From JBEIHX01 sp040381075 (GTDB taxonomy: Bacteria > Pseudomonadota > Alphaproteobacteria > Caulobacterales > Aquidulcibacteraceae), in contig JBEIHX010000022.1 of the NCBI GenBank assembly GCA_040381075.1, positions 1 to 64,000 of the forward strand: DNA of 64,000 nt, in the 5' to 3' direction. Positions 52,240 through 60,484 of this stretch are shown one piece after another. Every line of letters starts with the position of its first letter. Position 1 is the stretch's first letter. Under the pieces are notes generated by a model. It was not told the origin of the DNA. It saw nothing but the letters and a program-made list of their open reading frames with translations, and ran no database searches. A program made the position numbers and the translations under genes.

Positions 52240-53216
52240 AACTCCGTTTGAGGAGGATGGATGACGCCATCCTCGTACCGGATCGCAGGCGCGCGATCCT
52301 CACGCAGCAGCAGCGGGCCATCCAGATCAACGTAGTCAGCGTACGGCGTCAGGAGCATTGCGGGGGCCATTGCGAGTGAGGATGAGAGCATGCAGCCCAC
52401 CATCACCTGCAGGCCGAGGGCTTTGGCGCGGCGCACGGTCGAGATCGACTCGGTCAGGCCGCCGGCCTTGTCCAGTTTGATGTTCACCGCGTCGAAGAAA
52501 TGCGAGATCTGATCAAGGTCGCGCGACACATGCAGACTTTCGTCGGCGCAGACCGCGGCAGCGCCCGTCATGGACAGAAGCGCCGCGTCCTGGCCCACGG
52601 CGAAGGGCTGCTCAATCAACACGGCGCCAGCCGCACGGGCTCGCCGCTGGAGCTCGGCGTAGACGTCAGCGGTCAGCGCCTCGTTGCCATCCAGAATGAG
52701 GCGCGCCTGCGGCCGCACCGCTGCGACGGCCTCCATTCGCGCCACGTCCAGCCCGTCGCAGCCGCCAAGCTTCAGCTTGAGGATTGAGCACGCAGGATTG
52801 GCCTGCGCGGCGGCGGCCATCGCCTCTGGAGCCGCCAAAGACAGCGTGAAACAGGTCGGCACCGGACGCGGTTCAGGCAGTCCCGCCAGACGCCAGACAG
52901 GCTCGCGCGCCTGCTTGGCCGCAAGATCCCAGAGGGCGCAGTCAATTGCGTTTCGGGCGGCGCCCGGCGGCAGAGCGGTCTGGAGCGCGGCGGGCGTCAG
53001 CCCAGCCTCCAGCGCCTCGCGCATCGCTTCGATCTGGGCGGCCACGCTGGCGATGCTCTCGCCATACCGTGCATAGGGGACGCACTCCCCGCGCCCCACC
53101 AGCCCATCCTCTTCCAGCGTGACCAGCACGACATGCGCTTCCGCCTTGGCCCCCCTGGAGATCCGGAACTCTCCCGCGACGGCGAAGTTTTCGTCGCGCA
53201 CCGTTAACCGCCGCAT
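52230..53216 (-). CDS. Dipeptide epimerase (enolase superfamily, L-Ala-D/L-Glu type)
   Basis: Probably interconverts L-Ala-D-Glu and L-Ala-L-Glu in murein-peptide recycling. 328 residues. Catalytic pattern: Lys in LKLKLGG, metal-binding Asp in LILDGNEALT, Glu in LIEQP, Asp in ADES, and the second catalytic Lys in NIKLDKAGG, the order found in muconate-lactonizing-subgroup epimerases. The start MRRLTVRDENFAVAG at 53216 is close to the divergent ABC permease gene (87 bases). The DUF2817 peptidase overlaps its 3' end, suggesting coupled translation. Confidence 0.9.
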   Translation of the reverse strand: MRRLTVRDENFAVAGEFRISRGAKAEAHVVLVTLEEDGLVGRGECVPYARYGESIASVAAQIEAMREALEAGLTPAALQTALPPGAARNAIDCALWDLAAKQAREPVWRLAGLPEPRPVPTCFTLSLAAPEAMAAAAQANPACSILKLKLGGCDGLDVARMEAVAAVRPQARLILDGNEALTADVYAELQRRARAAGAVLIEQPFAVGQDAALLSMTGAAAVCADESLHVSRDLDQISHFFDAVNIKLDKAGGLTESISTVRRAKALGLQVMVGCMLSSSLAMAPAMLLTPYADYVDLDGPLLLREDRAPAIRYEDGVIHPPQTELWG

Positions 53217-53302
53217 GCAAGACTTCTCCTCAAAGGGGCGCCGCAGCGTGAAATGGCGCTGGTTCTGCTAGGAATGGGTGCTTGCCGCCCGGGATTGACA
53301 TC

Positions 53303-54424
53303 ATGGATCACGAAGCGCCTGGCTTCGAGGTGGAAGATAGCGGCGAGACGCGCATCCTGAAAGTGCGCGGCGACTGGACCGTTTGGACAGTCGCCCCGGT
53401 CAGCGCAGCGCTGCGGGCGCAGGCCTTTTCCACACGCGCGCGCGCATGGACCGTCGACGCCACCGCGCTCGGAACAATCGACACCGCAGGCGCCTTCCTG
53501 ATCCAGCGCGCCTTTGGGGACTGCCCCTTTACGGTGACGGGACCACACCCGAGTGCGGGCAGGCTTCTGCGCGAAGTGGCGCGCCACCGGGAAGCCTGCC
53601 CCCCGCCGCCCCCCCGCCAGCCGGGGCTGGCCGACCTGGTCGCGCGGGTCGGCAAGGGCTGGTTCGACCTGGGGCGCGAGACCCTGTCGCTCACTGAGTT
53701 TCTCGGTCGCTCGCTGGCCACGCTCATGCGCGTCATCATGCGGCCTGAGAGACTGCGCTGGACGTCGATTGTGGCCGTCATTGAGGACGCCGGGCTTAAC
53801 GCCGTTCCGGTTGTGAGCGCACTTGCATTCTTCATCGGCGTTGTCGTCGCCTATATGGGGGTGGACCTGCTCAGTCAGTTCGGCGCCTCGATCTTCACGG
53901 TGGAGCTGATCGCGGTCTCGATGCTTCGCGAATTTGGCGTTCTGATCGCGGCGATCATTCTGGCAGGGCGCTCCGACAGCGCCTTCGCTGCACAGATCGG
54001 CGCCATGAAAATGCAGCAGGAGATAGACGCCCTGCAGGTTCTGGGACTCGACGTCTACGAGGTTCTGATCGTTCCCCGGCTCATCGCCATGCTGGTGATC
54101 ATGCCAATCCTCGCGTTCATCGCCATGATCGCCGGCCTTGCAGGCGGCCTGCTCGTCCTGGCGGCGGTCCTTGAACTGTCCCCGATCCAGGCGCTTGGCA
54201 GAATTCAGGAAGTCATTCCGTTCCAGCATTTCACCGCCGGCCTCGTCAAAGCGCCGTTCTTCGCCGTTGCGCTCGCGCTCATCGGTTGCAGGCAAGGCCT
54301 GCTGGTGGAGCGTGACGTCGCATCGCTCGGGCGGCGCACAACCGCCGCGGTGGTGCAGGCAATCTTTCTGGTGATCGCGATGGACGCCGCGTTTGCGGTA
54401 ATCTTTCTGGAGATCGGTCTGTGA
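53303..54424 (+). CDS. mlaE: MlaE-family ABC permease with N-terminal STAS-like domain
   Basis: Inner-membrane permease of an MCE-type lipid transporter, 373 residues. The first about 95 residues form a STAS-like domain (VRGDWTVWTVAPVSAALR, DATALGTIDTAGAFLIQRA), equivalent to a fused MlaB. The permease domain then has FIGVVVAYMGVDLLSQFGAS, LIAAIILAGRSDSAFAAQIGAMK, the EIDALQVLGLDVYEVLIVPR coupling helix, and three C-terminal membrane helices. ATG 53303 is chosen over an upstream TTG. Its stop overlaps the ATPase gene by four bases. Confidence 0.92.
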   Translation: MDHEAPGFEVEDSGETRILKVRGDWTVWTVAPVSAALRAQAFSTRARAWTVDATALGTIDTAGAFLIQRAFGDCPFTVTGPHPSAGRLLREVARHREACPPPPPRQPGLADLVARVGKGWFDLGRETLSLTEFLGRSLATLMRVIMRPERLRWTSIVAVIEDAGLNAVPVVSALAFFIGVVVAYMGVDLLSQFGASIFTVELIAVSMLREFGVLIAAIILAGRSDSAFAAQIGAMKMQQEIDALQVLGLDVYEVLIVPRLIAMLVIMPILAFIAMIAGLAGGLLVLAAVLELSPIQALGRIQEVIPFQHFTAGLVKAPFFAVALALIGCRQGLLVERDVASLGRRTTAAVVQAIFLVIAMDAAFAVIFLEIGL

Positions 54425-55179
54425 ACGATGTCGCTATATCGGTCCGGGGCCTGCGCACAAGCTTCTCCGGCAGACCGCTGCATGCCGACCTCGACCTTGA
54501 TGTGCGTCGTGGCGAGATCCTCGGGGTCGTGGGCGGATCAGGTTCAGGAAAGTCCGTTCTGATGCGTTCGCTCATCGGCCTGAACCGCTATGATGCAGGG
54601 GAGATCCGCGTTCTGGGCGCCAGACGTGATGGTCTTTCCCCCGAGGCCAGCCGGCTGCTCGCACGCCGGTGGGGCGTCATGTTCCAGGAAGGAGCGCTGT
54701 TCACCCAGCTCTCGGTCCGGGAAAATGTTGAAGCGCCGTTGCGGGAACACGCTGATCTCGGCTCCGAACTGCGCCGCGAACTCGCCGATCTGAAGCTCCT
54801 CATGGCGGGCCTTCCGGGCGACGCTGCGAACAAGTATCCCTCGGAGTTGTCTGGCGGCATGAGAAAGCGCGCAGCGCTCGCCCGTGCGCTTGCACTGGAC
54901 CCGGAGCTTCTGTTCCTGGATGAGCCGACCGCGGGATTGGACCCGATCGCGGCGCAACGTTTCGACGCACTCATTCTTGAACTTAAGGAAGCGCTCGGGC
55001 TTACCGTTTTCCTGATTACCCACGACCTCGACACCCTTGCAGCGATCTGTGACCGGGTTGCGGTTCTGCTGGACGGGAAAGTGGCCGCGATCGGCGCACT
55101 GCAGGAGGTTCGGGCCGGGGCGAAGGGCTGGATGGCCGAATATTTCAACGGCCCGCGCGGCCGCGCGGCGATAGGATGA
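54421..55179 (+). CDS. mlaF: MlaF-family ABC transporter ATPase
   Basis: ATPase of the MCE lipid transporter, 252 residues. Walker A GGSGSGKS (about 40-47), Q-loop MFQEGALF, signature LSGGMRKRAALARAL, Walker B LLFLDEPTAGLD and H-loop ITHD are all present. The GTG start overlaps mlaE in a GTGA arrangement. mlaD follows after four bases, so the genes form a tight operon. Confidence 0.95.
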   Translation: MNDVAISVRGLRTSFSGRPLHADLDLDVRRGEILGVVGGSGSGKSVLMRSLIGLNRYDAGEIRVLGARRDGLSPEASRLLARRWGVMFQEGALFTQLSVRENVEAPLREHADLGSELRRELADLKLLMAGLPGDAANKYPSELSGGMRKRAALARALALDPELLFLDEPTAGLDPIAAQRFDALILELKEALGLTVFLITHDLDTLAAICDRVAVLLDGKVAAIGALQEVRAGAKGWMAEYFNGPRGRAAIG

Positions 55180-55183
55180 CGCC

Positions 55184-56143
55184 ATGGAGACCAAGGCAAA
55201 CTACGTTCTGATCGGAGCAGCAACGCTGATTGCTCTCATCTCCGCAGCAGTGTTTGCGGTTTGGCTGTCAAATTTTGACTTCAACCGCCGCTACCGGGTG
55301 TTCGATGTGGTCTTTGACGGCGCCGTGCGCGGCCTCAGCCAGGGCGGTGAAGTCAGATACAACGGCATCAAAGTCGGCGAAGTCACCCGATTGTCGATCG
55401 ACCCGGAGGATCGCAGCCGGGTCGTCGCCCGGATCCGGGTGGACGCCGCCGGCCCGGTGCGCCCCGACAGCAGAGCGCAGCTGGAGACAAATCCAATCAC
55501 CGGCGTTTCGCTGATACAAATGGCAGGAGGCACGGATCAGTCATTGCAGCAGATCCGCAGGGGCGTCATCGCGCGCATCAAGGCGGCGCCGCCACAGTTC
55601 GACGCCTTCGTGCAGGGATCGGAAGGGTTTCTTCGCCAGGCGAATGAGGCGGTCCGCGCTATCAATGACTTTCTGACGCCACAGAACATTCAGGCGCTGT
55701 CCGTCACGCTGCAGAGCACCTCCCGGGTCTCGCAGGCTCTGGCGAAGAATGACGCGTTCGCACGTCACTCCATCGCCGCCCTGGAGGAAGCCCGAACAGC
55801 GGCGGAAGCTGGAGCGCGGGCGGCGGCGGCGCTTGAGTCGCTTGCGGAAAATACCGACGGACGCCTTGATGGTCTCAGCACAGAGCTCACGAGCGCCGTG
55901 ACCGAGGCGCGCCGGGCGAGCGAGACTGTGCGCCGGGCCGCTGACACCGTCGCAGCACTGGCCGCAGCAACGCAATCAACAATGGATCAGGTGCAGACGC
56001 AGACCCTGCCCCAGGCCGATCTCACCGCCCGCGATCTGCGCAGGCTGGCGACGCGGCTGGAGGGCCTGGCGGCCGATCTGGAGAATGACCCAGGACGCTT
56101 TGCCGCCGGCGTCGCGCGCCCTGAAGTGGAGTTGCCCCGATGA
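55184..56143 (+). CDS. mlaD: MCE-domain protein, MlaD family
   Basis: Membrane-anchored periplasmic lipid-binding subunit, 319 residues. One N-terminal helix (YVLIGAATLIALISAAVFAVWLS) precedes the MCE domain (about 38-120: VFDGAVRGLSQGGEVRYNGIKVGEV, PDSRAQLETNPITGVSLIQM). A long helical Ala-rich C-terminal part follows that may form a hexameric tunnel. The start has GGATGACGCC before it. The end overlaps the lipoprotein gene by four bases. Confidence 0.94.
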   Translation: METKANYVLIGAATLIALISAAVFAVWLSNFDFNRRYRVFDVVFDGAVRGLSQGGEVRYNGIKVGEVTRLSIDPEDRSRVVARIRVDAAGPVRPDSRAQLETNPITGVSLIQMAGGTDQSLQQIRRGVIARIKAAPPQFDAFVQGSEGFLRQANEAVRAINDFLTPQNIQALSVTLQSTSRVSQALAKNDAFARHSIAALEEARTAAEAGARAAAALESLAENTDGRLDGLSTELTSAVTEARRASETVRRAADTVAALAAATQSTMDQVQTQTLPQADLTARDLRRLATRLEGLAADLENDPGRFAAGVARPEVELPR

Positions 56144-56751
56144 TCCGCCCCGCCATCATCATCGCGTCGCTGGCCGGACTTTGCGCCTGCGTTCAGATAT
56201 GGCCAGAGCCTGCCCCGGCGCCGGATGTCTTTCGCATCGAGCCTGGCCCGCCGGATTTTGACGCGCCATCGCGCCCGAATCTGGTCATCAGCGTGCGCGA
56301 ACCAATCACATCAAAAGAATTGTCAGGCGCGCAGCTTGTCATGCAGCAGCCTGGCGGCCGTGTGGCTTACGTGGCCCGCGCAGAATGGACGGACGCGGCC
56401 CCGGTCGTCCTGCAAACGCTGTGGATTGCAACCCTCGAGAGGTCCGGCAAGGTCAAGGCCGGGGTGCGCGGCGCCGAGGGTGTCCGGGCGACGTGCGACA
56501 TCGTGTGGGACCTCCACGCCTTTGAAGGACGTGAAGGCAGGGGCGGCGACCTTGACGCCCATATCGCGTTCAGTGTGAGGGCCATCGACCCCCAAGCCCG
56601 CCAGGTGCGCGCCCAGCAACGTTTCGAAATCAGCATTCCATCGCAGACCAATCGGACATCCCTCGCAGCTGCGCTTGGTCAGGCAGCGCGCACTGCACTT
56701 GCCGAGGCGAGCGCATGGGCGCTGACCGACGGGTGTCCGCCAGGCGGTTAA
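56140..56751 (+). CDS. PqiC-like ABC transport auxiliary lipoprotein
   Basis: A 203-residue lipoprotein with leader IRPAIIIASLAGLCAC (lipobox LCAC, Cys17) and body SKELSGAQLVMQQPGGRVAYVARAEWTDAAPVVLQTLW, typical of the auxiliary lipoproteins that accompany MCE transporters (PqiC / DUF330 type). It probably sits in the outer membrane and receives or delivers lipid to the MCE subunit. It is the last gene of the mlaE-F-D operon, by a four-base overlap; its stop is two bases from the convergent uvrB stop. Confidence 0.88.
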   Translation: MIRPAIIIASLAGLCACVQIWPEPAPAPDVFRIEPGPPDFDAPSRPNLVISVREPITSKELSGAQLVMQQPGGRVAYVARAEWTDAAPVVLQTLWIATLERSGKVKAGVRGAEGVRATCDIVWDLHAFEGREGRGGDLDAHIAFSVRAIDPQARQVRAQQRFEISIPSQTNRTSLAAALGQAARTALAEASAWALTDGCPPGG

Positions 56752-56753
56752 GC

Positions 56754-59027
56754 CTACCTGCGCCCGCGCCCCTTGCCCCCGCGAACGCCAGGGATGCCCG
56801 CGCTTGAACGCCCCCCCGGACGCGGGTCGGACGCAAGGGTCTCCTGAGACTTCTCACTCACCTGCGCCTGCCGCGCCAGGGGATCATCAGCGACCGCGAG
56901 TTCAGTCGCCTCAAGCCTGCGAATTTCGTCGCGAAGGCGAGCCGCCCGTTCAAAATCGAGATCCGCAGCAAACTCGCGCATCTGCCTTTCCAGGTCGGCG
57001 ATGTGGGCGCGGAAATTGTGCCCGATGAATTCGCCAGCATCCTGCAACGCGCCGGTCTTTCCGCGTTTGACCTCCACGGTGACGCGATCCTTTTCATAGG
57101 GACTGTCAAGAATCTCCGCGATGTTCTTGCGAACCGACTGCGGGGTTATGCCGTGCGCTGCGTTATACTCCGACTGCTTCTCGCGCCGGCGCGAGGTCTC
57201 GCCCAGGGCTCGTTTGATAGAGCCGGTCTGATGATCTGCGTAAAGTATCACCCTGCCGTCAATGTTTCGCGCCGCCCGCCCGATTGTCTGTATCAAGGAT
57301 GTCTCGCTGCGAAGAAATCCTTCCTTGTCTGCATCAAGTATGGCCACCAGTCCGCATTCAGGAATATCGAGCCCCTCGCGCAGCAGATTGATGCCCACAA
57401 GCACGTCGAAGACGCCGAGCCGCAAGTCACGGATGATCTCGATGCGCTCGACAGTATCGATATCAGAATGCATGTAGCGGACCCGCACTCCCTGCTCGTG
57501 CATGAACTCAGTCAGGTCTTCCGCCATGCGCTTCGTCAGGACCGTAACAAGCGTGCGCAGCCCGCGTTCGGCGGCGCCTTTAGCCTCCGAGATGACATCG
57601 TCTACCTGACTGAAGCCGCCCGTTGACACGGGGCGGATTTCAACCGGCGGGTCGATCAGTCCGGTTGGCCGGATCACCTGCTCAACAAACACCCCGCCGG
57701 TTCGATCCATTTCCCATGGACCAGGAGTTGCAGACACATGCACCGTCTGCGGGCGCATCGCGTCCCACTCCTCAAACTTCAATGGACGATTGTCCATGCA
57801 CGACGGCAGGCGAAATCCGAAATCAGACAGTGTCTTCTTGCGGTTGAAGTCGCCACGGAACATCCCGCCGATCTGGGGAACAGTTACATGACTTTCATCC
57901 GTAAACAGAATTGCATTCTCCGGCAGATACTCAAACAGCGTCGGCGGAGGCTCTCCAGGCCTTCGACCCGTCAGATAGCGTGAATAGTTCTCAATTCCCG
58001 CACATGATCCAGTCGCCAGCATCATTTCAATGTCGAATTCGGTCCGCTGTGCGAGACGCTGCGCCTCGAGGAGCTTTCCCTCCTTCTCAAAGCGGGCAAG
58101 CGTCTCCTTGAGCTCTGCGCGGATGAGATCAACAGCCTGCTGCAGGGTGGGTTTCGGCGTCACGTAATGGGAGTTCGCATAGACCTTGACGGACGCCAGG
58201 TCGCCGGTTCGCCTGCCTGTCAGAGGGTCAAACTCGTGAATGGCCTCGACTTCATCGCCAAAGAACAGTATGCGCCACGCCCGATCCTCAAGGTGCGCCG
58301 GGAACAGCTCCAGCGTATCGCCACGCACACGAAACACGCCTCTCTGGAATGCCTGATCGTTGCGCTTGTACTGCAGCGCAACGAGATTGCGCACGACGCC
58401 CTTCAAATCCGCCTGATCGCCTGCCCTGATCGAAAACGTCATGCTGGTGTAGGTTTCGACCGATCCAATGCCGTAGATGCACGAGACCGACGCCACGATA
58501 ATGACGTCATCTCGCTCCAGGATCGCGCGCGTCGCTGCGTGACGCATTCGATCGATCTGCTCGTTGATTGAGCTTTCCTTTTCGATGTACGTGTCGGTCC
58601 GGGGGACATAAGCCTCAGGCTGATAATAATCGTAGTAGGAGACAAAGTACTCAACCGCAGCCTCGGGAAAAAAGCTCTTCATCTCTCCGTAGAGCTGCGC
58701 GGCAAGCGTCTTGTTGGGAGCGAGAATAAGGGCAGGACGCTGGACAGCTTCTATCACCTTGGCCATCGTGAAGGTCTTGCCGGACCCTGTGACGCCAAGC
58801 AGCACCTGATCAATATCACCTTTCAGAATTCCATCTGTTAGCTGATCAATCGCCTGCGGCTGGTCGCCCTGTGGAGTGAACTCGGACACAACCGCAAACT
58901 GTCTCCCGCCCTCCGACTTTTCCGGCCGCGCCGGGCGGTAGGGGGTCCAGGCAGCCATGGCTTGATCGGAGATCGCGTCGACGGCCAAGCCGGCTTGCGC
59001 TTCGGTTTGCGGGGACTTTTTCGGCAT
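56754..59027 (-). CDS. uvrB: Excinuclease ABC subunit UvrB
   Basis: Damage-verification helicase of nucleotide excision repair, 757 residues from MPKKSPQTEAQ (59027). Walker A GVTGSGKTFTMAKV, the beta-hairpin region YYDYYQPEAYVPRTDTYIEKESSINEQIDRMRH, the DESH box (ILFTDESHVTVPQ), helicase motifs (LLREGLDIPE, QTIGRAARN) and the C-terminal UVR motif (LERQMREFAADLDFERAARLRDEI) are complete. The frame continues to 59108 but these residues are not family-like. It is divergent from the lactone-oxidase-like gene with 86 bases between the starts. Confidence 0.97.
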   Translation of the reverse strand: MPKKSPQTEAQAGLAVDAISDQAMAAWTPYRPARPEKSEGGRQFAVVSEFTPQGDQPQAIDQLTDGILKGDIDQVLLGVTGSGKTFTMAKVIEAVQRPALILAPNKTLAAQLYGEMKSFFPEAAVEYFVSYYDYYQPEAYVPRTDTYIEKESSINEQIDRMRHAATRAILERDDVIIVASVSCIYGIGSVETYTSMTFSIRAGDQADLKGVVRNLVALQYKRNDQAFQRGVFRVRGDTLELFPAHLEDRAWRILFFGDEVEAIHEFDPLTGRRTGDLASVKVYANSHYVTPKPTLQQAVDLIRAELKETLARFEKEGKLLEAQRLAQRTEFDIEMMLATGSCAGIENYSRYLTGRRPGEPPPTLFEYLPENAILFTDESHVTVPQIGGMFRGDFNRKKTLSDFGFRLPSCMDNRPLKFEEWDAMRPQTVHVSATPGPWEMDRTGGVFVEQVIRPTGLIDPPVEIRPVSTGGFSQVDDVISEAKGAAERGLRTLVTVLTKRMAEDLTEFMHEQGVRVRYMHSDIDTVERIEIIRDLRLGVFDVLVGINLLREGLDIPECGLVAILDADKEGFLRSETSLIQTIGRAARNIDGRVILYADHQTGSIKRALGETSRRREKQSEYNAAHGITPQSVRKNIAEILDSPYEKDRVTVEVKRGKTGALQDAGEFIGHNFRAHIADLERQMREFAADLDFERAARLRDEIRRLEATELAVADDPLARQAQVSEKSQETLASDPRPGGRSSAGIPGVRGGKGRGRR

Positions 59028-59113
59028 AGGCCGAACATAAGCGCTCGCCGGTCCGGCTGAAAGGGGGCGCATGCGCGCTTGACGGCGACGGGCCTGCCGG
59101 TCTGTCATGGGGC

Positions 59114-60388
59114 ATGACCGCCAACTCCGCCCCGCTCTGGCGCAACTGGTCGGGACGCCTGACAGGTCCCGGAGAGATCCTGCACCCCCACGATGCCGAG
59201 GAACTCGCCCGGCTGTTGGCGACGCGCCGAGGCTTGCGGCCGGCCGGGGCGGGACACAGCTTCACACCGCTGGTCAGCGACGCATCAGCGATCATTGATT
59301 TTTCAGCCTGGCAGGACCAGGAGGTGCGCGTCAGCGGCGGGGTGGCGGAAGCGCCCGGCCCCATCGCTCTGCATGTTTTGACCCGCAGCCTGGCGGCGCA
59401 GGGCTGGGCGTTGCCAAACCAGGGCGACATCGACCGCCAGAGCCTGGCCGGGGCCGTATCGACGGGGACGCACGGAACCGGGCTGTCGCTCGGCGCGTTT
59501 CCAACCTTCGTGCGTGGTTTCACTCTGGTGACCCCCGATGGCGAGATACGCCAAGCCAGCCCTGAGAGCGACCCTGATCTGTTTGAGGCCGGCAGATTGT
59601 CCCTCGGCGCCCTCGGCGTGCTCACTCGCATCAAACTCTCGGTTCTTCCCGCCTATCGCCTTGTCGAAGAGGTCCGCTGCGCGCCGCTGAAGCAGGTGCT
59701 GGAGACCTGGGGCGATCTCCAGCGCTCGAACCGCCATGTCGAGTTCTGGGTATTTCCGTATACCGATCAGGTCATATTGAAGACGCTCAATCTGACCGAG
59801 GATCCGCTCGATCGTCTGGGCAAGAGCGGCGACGATGACGGTCTTATGGAAGCCCTGAGCCGGGTGACGCAGGCAATGCCCTTCCTGGGCCGGCTGGCCC
59901 AGCGCAGGCTTGTCAGTTTGGTCCGGCCAACACAGCGTGTGGGCCCGGCGCATGCGATCTTTCCGAGCGCGCGAAATGTGCGTTTCAACGAGATGGAGAT
60001 CCACGTACCTGAGGAAGCGGGGCCGGATGCCTTGCTGGCCAGCCTAGCGGCAGTCCGCAAGGCGCAGTCCGCGGTCGCGTTCCCATTTGAGTTCCGCAGC
60101 GTTGCAGGCGATGGCGTATGGCTGTCACCGTTCTTCGGCGGGGCGCGCACATCCATAGCTGTTCACCAGTACTGGCGCGCTGATCCAGATCCGCTTTTTC
60201 GCCTTGTCGAACCAATCCTCATGGACCACGGCGGACGACCGCACTGGGGCAAAATACACACCCAGACGGCCGCCCGCCTGCGCAGCCTCTACCCCCGCTG
60301 GGAGGCGTTCCAGACGGTGCGCCAGCGCATAGACCCCGAGGGGCGCATGATGAGCCAAAGCCTGCGCACACTCTTTGACGCACCCTGA
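59114..60388 (+). CDS. FAD-linked aldonolactone-oxidase-like protein
   Basis: Related to D-arabinono-1,4-lactone / L-gulonolactone oxidases, 424 residues. The N-terminal FAD-binding (VAO/PCMH-type) domain shows RPAGAGHSFTPLVSD and SLAGAVSTGTHGTG (about 108-121), and the C-terminal ALO domain has the HWGKIHT motif and a DPEGRM tail. In bacteria these enzymes oxidise sugar lactones; the substrate and the physiological role here are unknown. It starts six bases beyond the longest uvrB frame. nrdA follows convergently. Confidence 0.88.
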   Translation: MTANSAPLWRNWSGRLTGPGEILHPHDAEELARLLATRRGLRPAGAGHSFTPLVSDASAIIDFSAWQDQEVRVSGGVAEAPGPIALHVLTRSLAAQGWALPNQGDIDRQSLAGAVSTGTHGTGLSLGAFPTFVRGFTLVTPDGEIRQASPESDPDLFEAGRLSLGALGVLTRIKLSVLPAYRLVEEVRCAPLKQVLETWGDLQRSNRHVEFWVFPYTDQVILKTLNLTEDPLDRLGKSGDDDGLMEALSRVTQAMPFLGRLAQRRLVSLVRPTQRVGPAHAIFPSARNVRFNEMEIHVPEEAGPDALLASLAAVRKAQSAVAFPFEFRSVAGDGVWLSPFFGGARTSIAVHQYWRADPDPLFRLVEPILMDHGGRPHWGKIHTQTAARLRSLYPRWEAFQTVRQRIDPEGRMMSQSLRTLFDAP

Positions 60389-60484
60389 CGACAGCACTCG
60401 CGGTGAAGGCGTCAGCCCTGCGTCACTGCCGACGGGGGAGGCCCTGACCTTTGTATCCTGTCCAGCGGCCTGGCGAAGGCCGCC

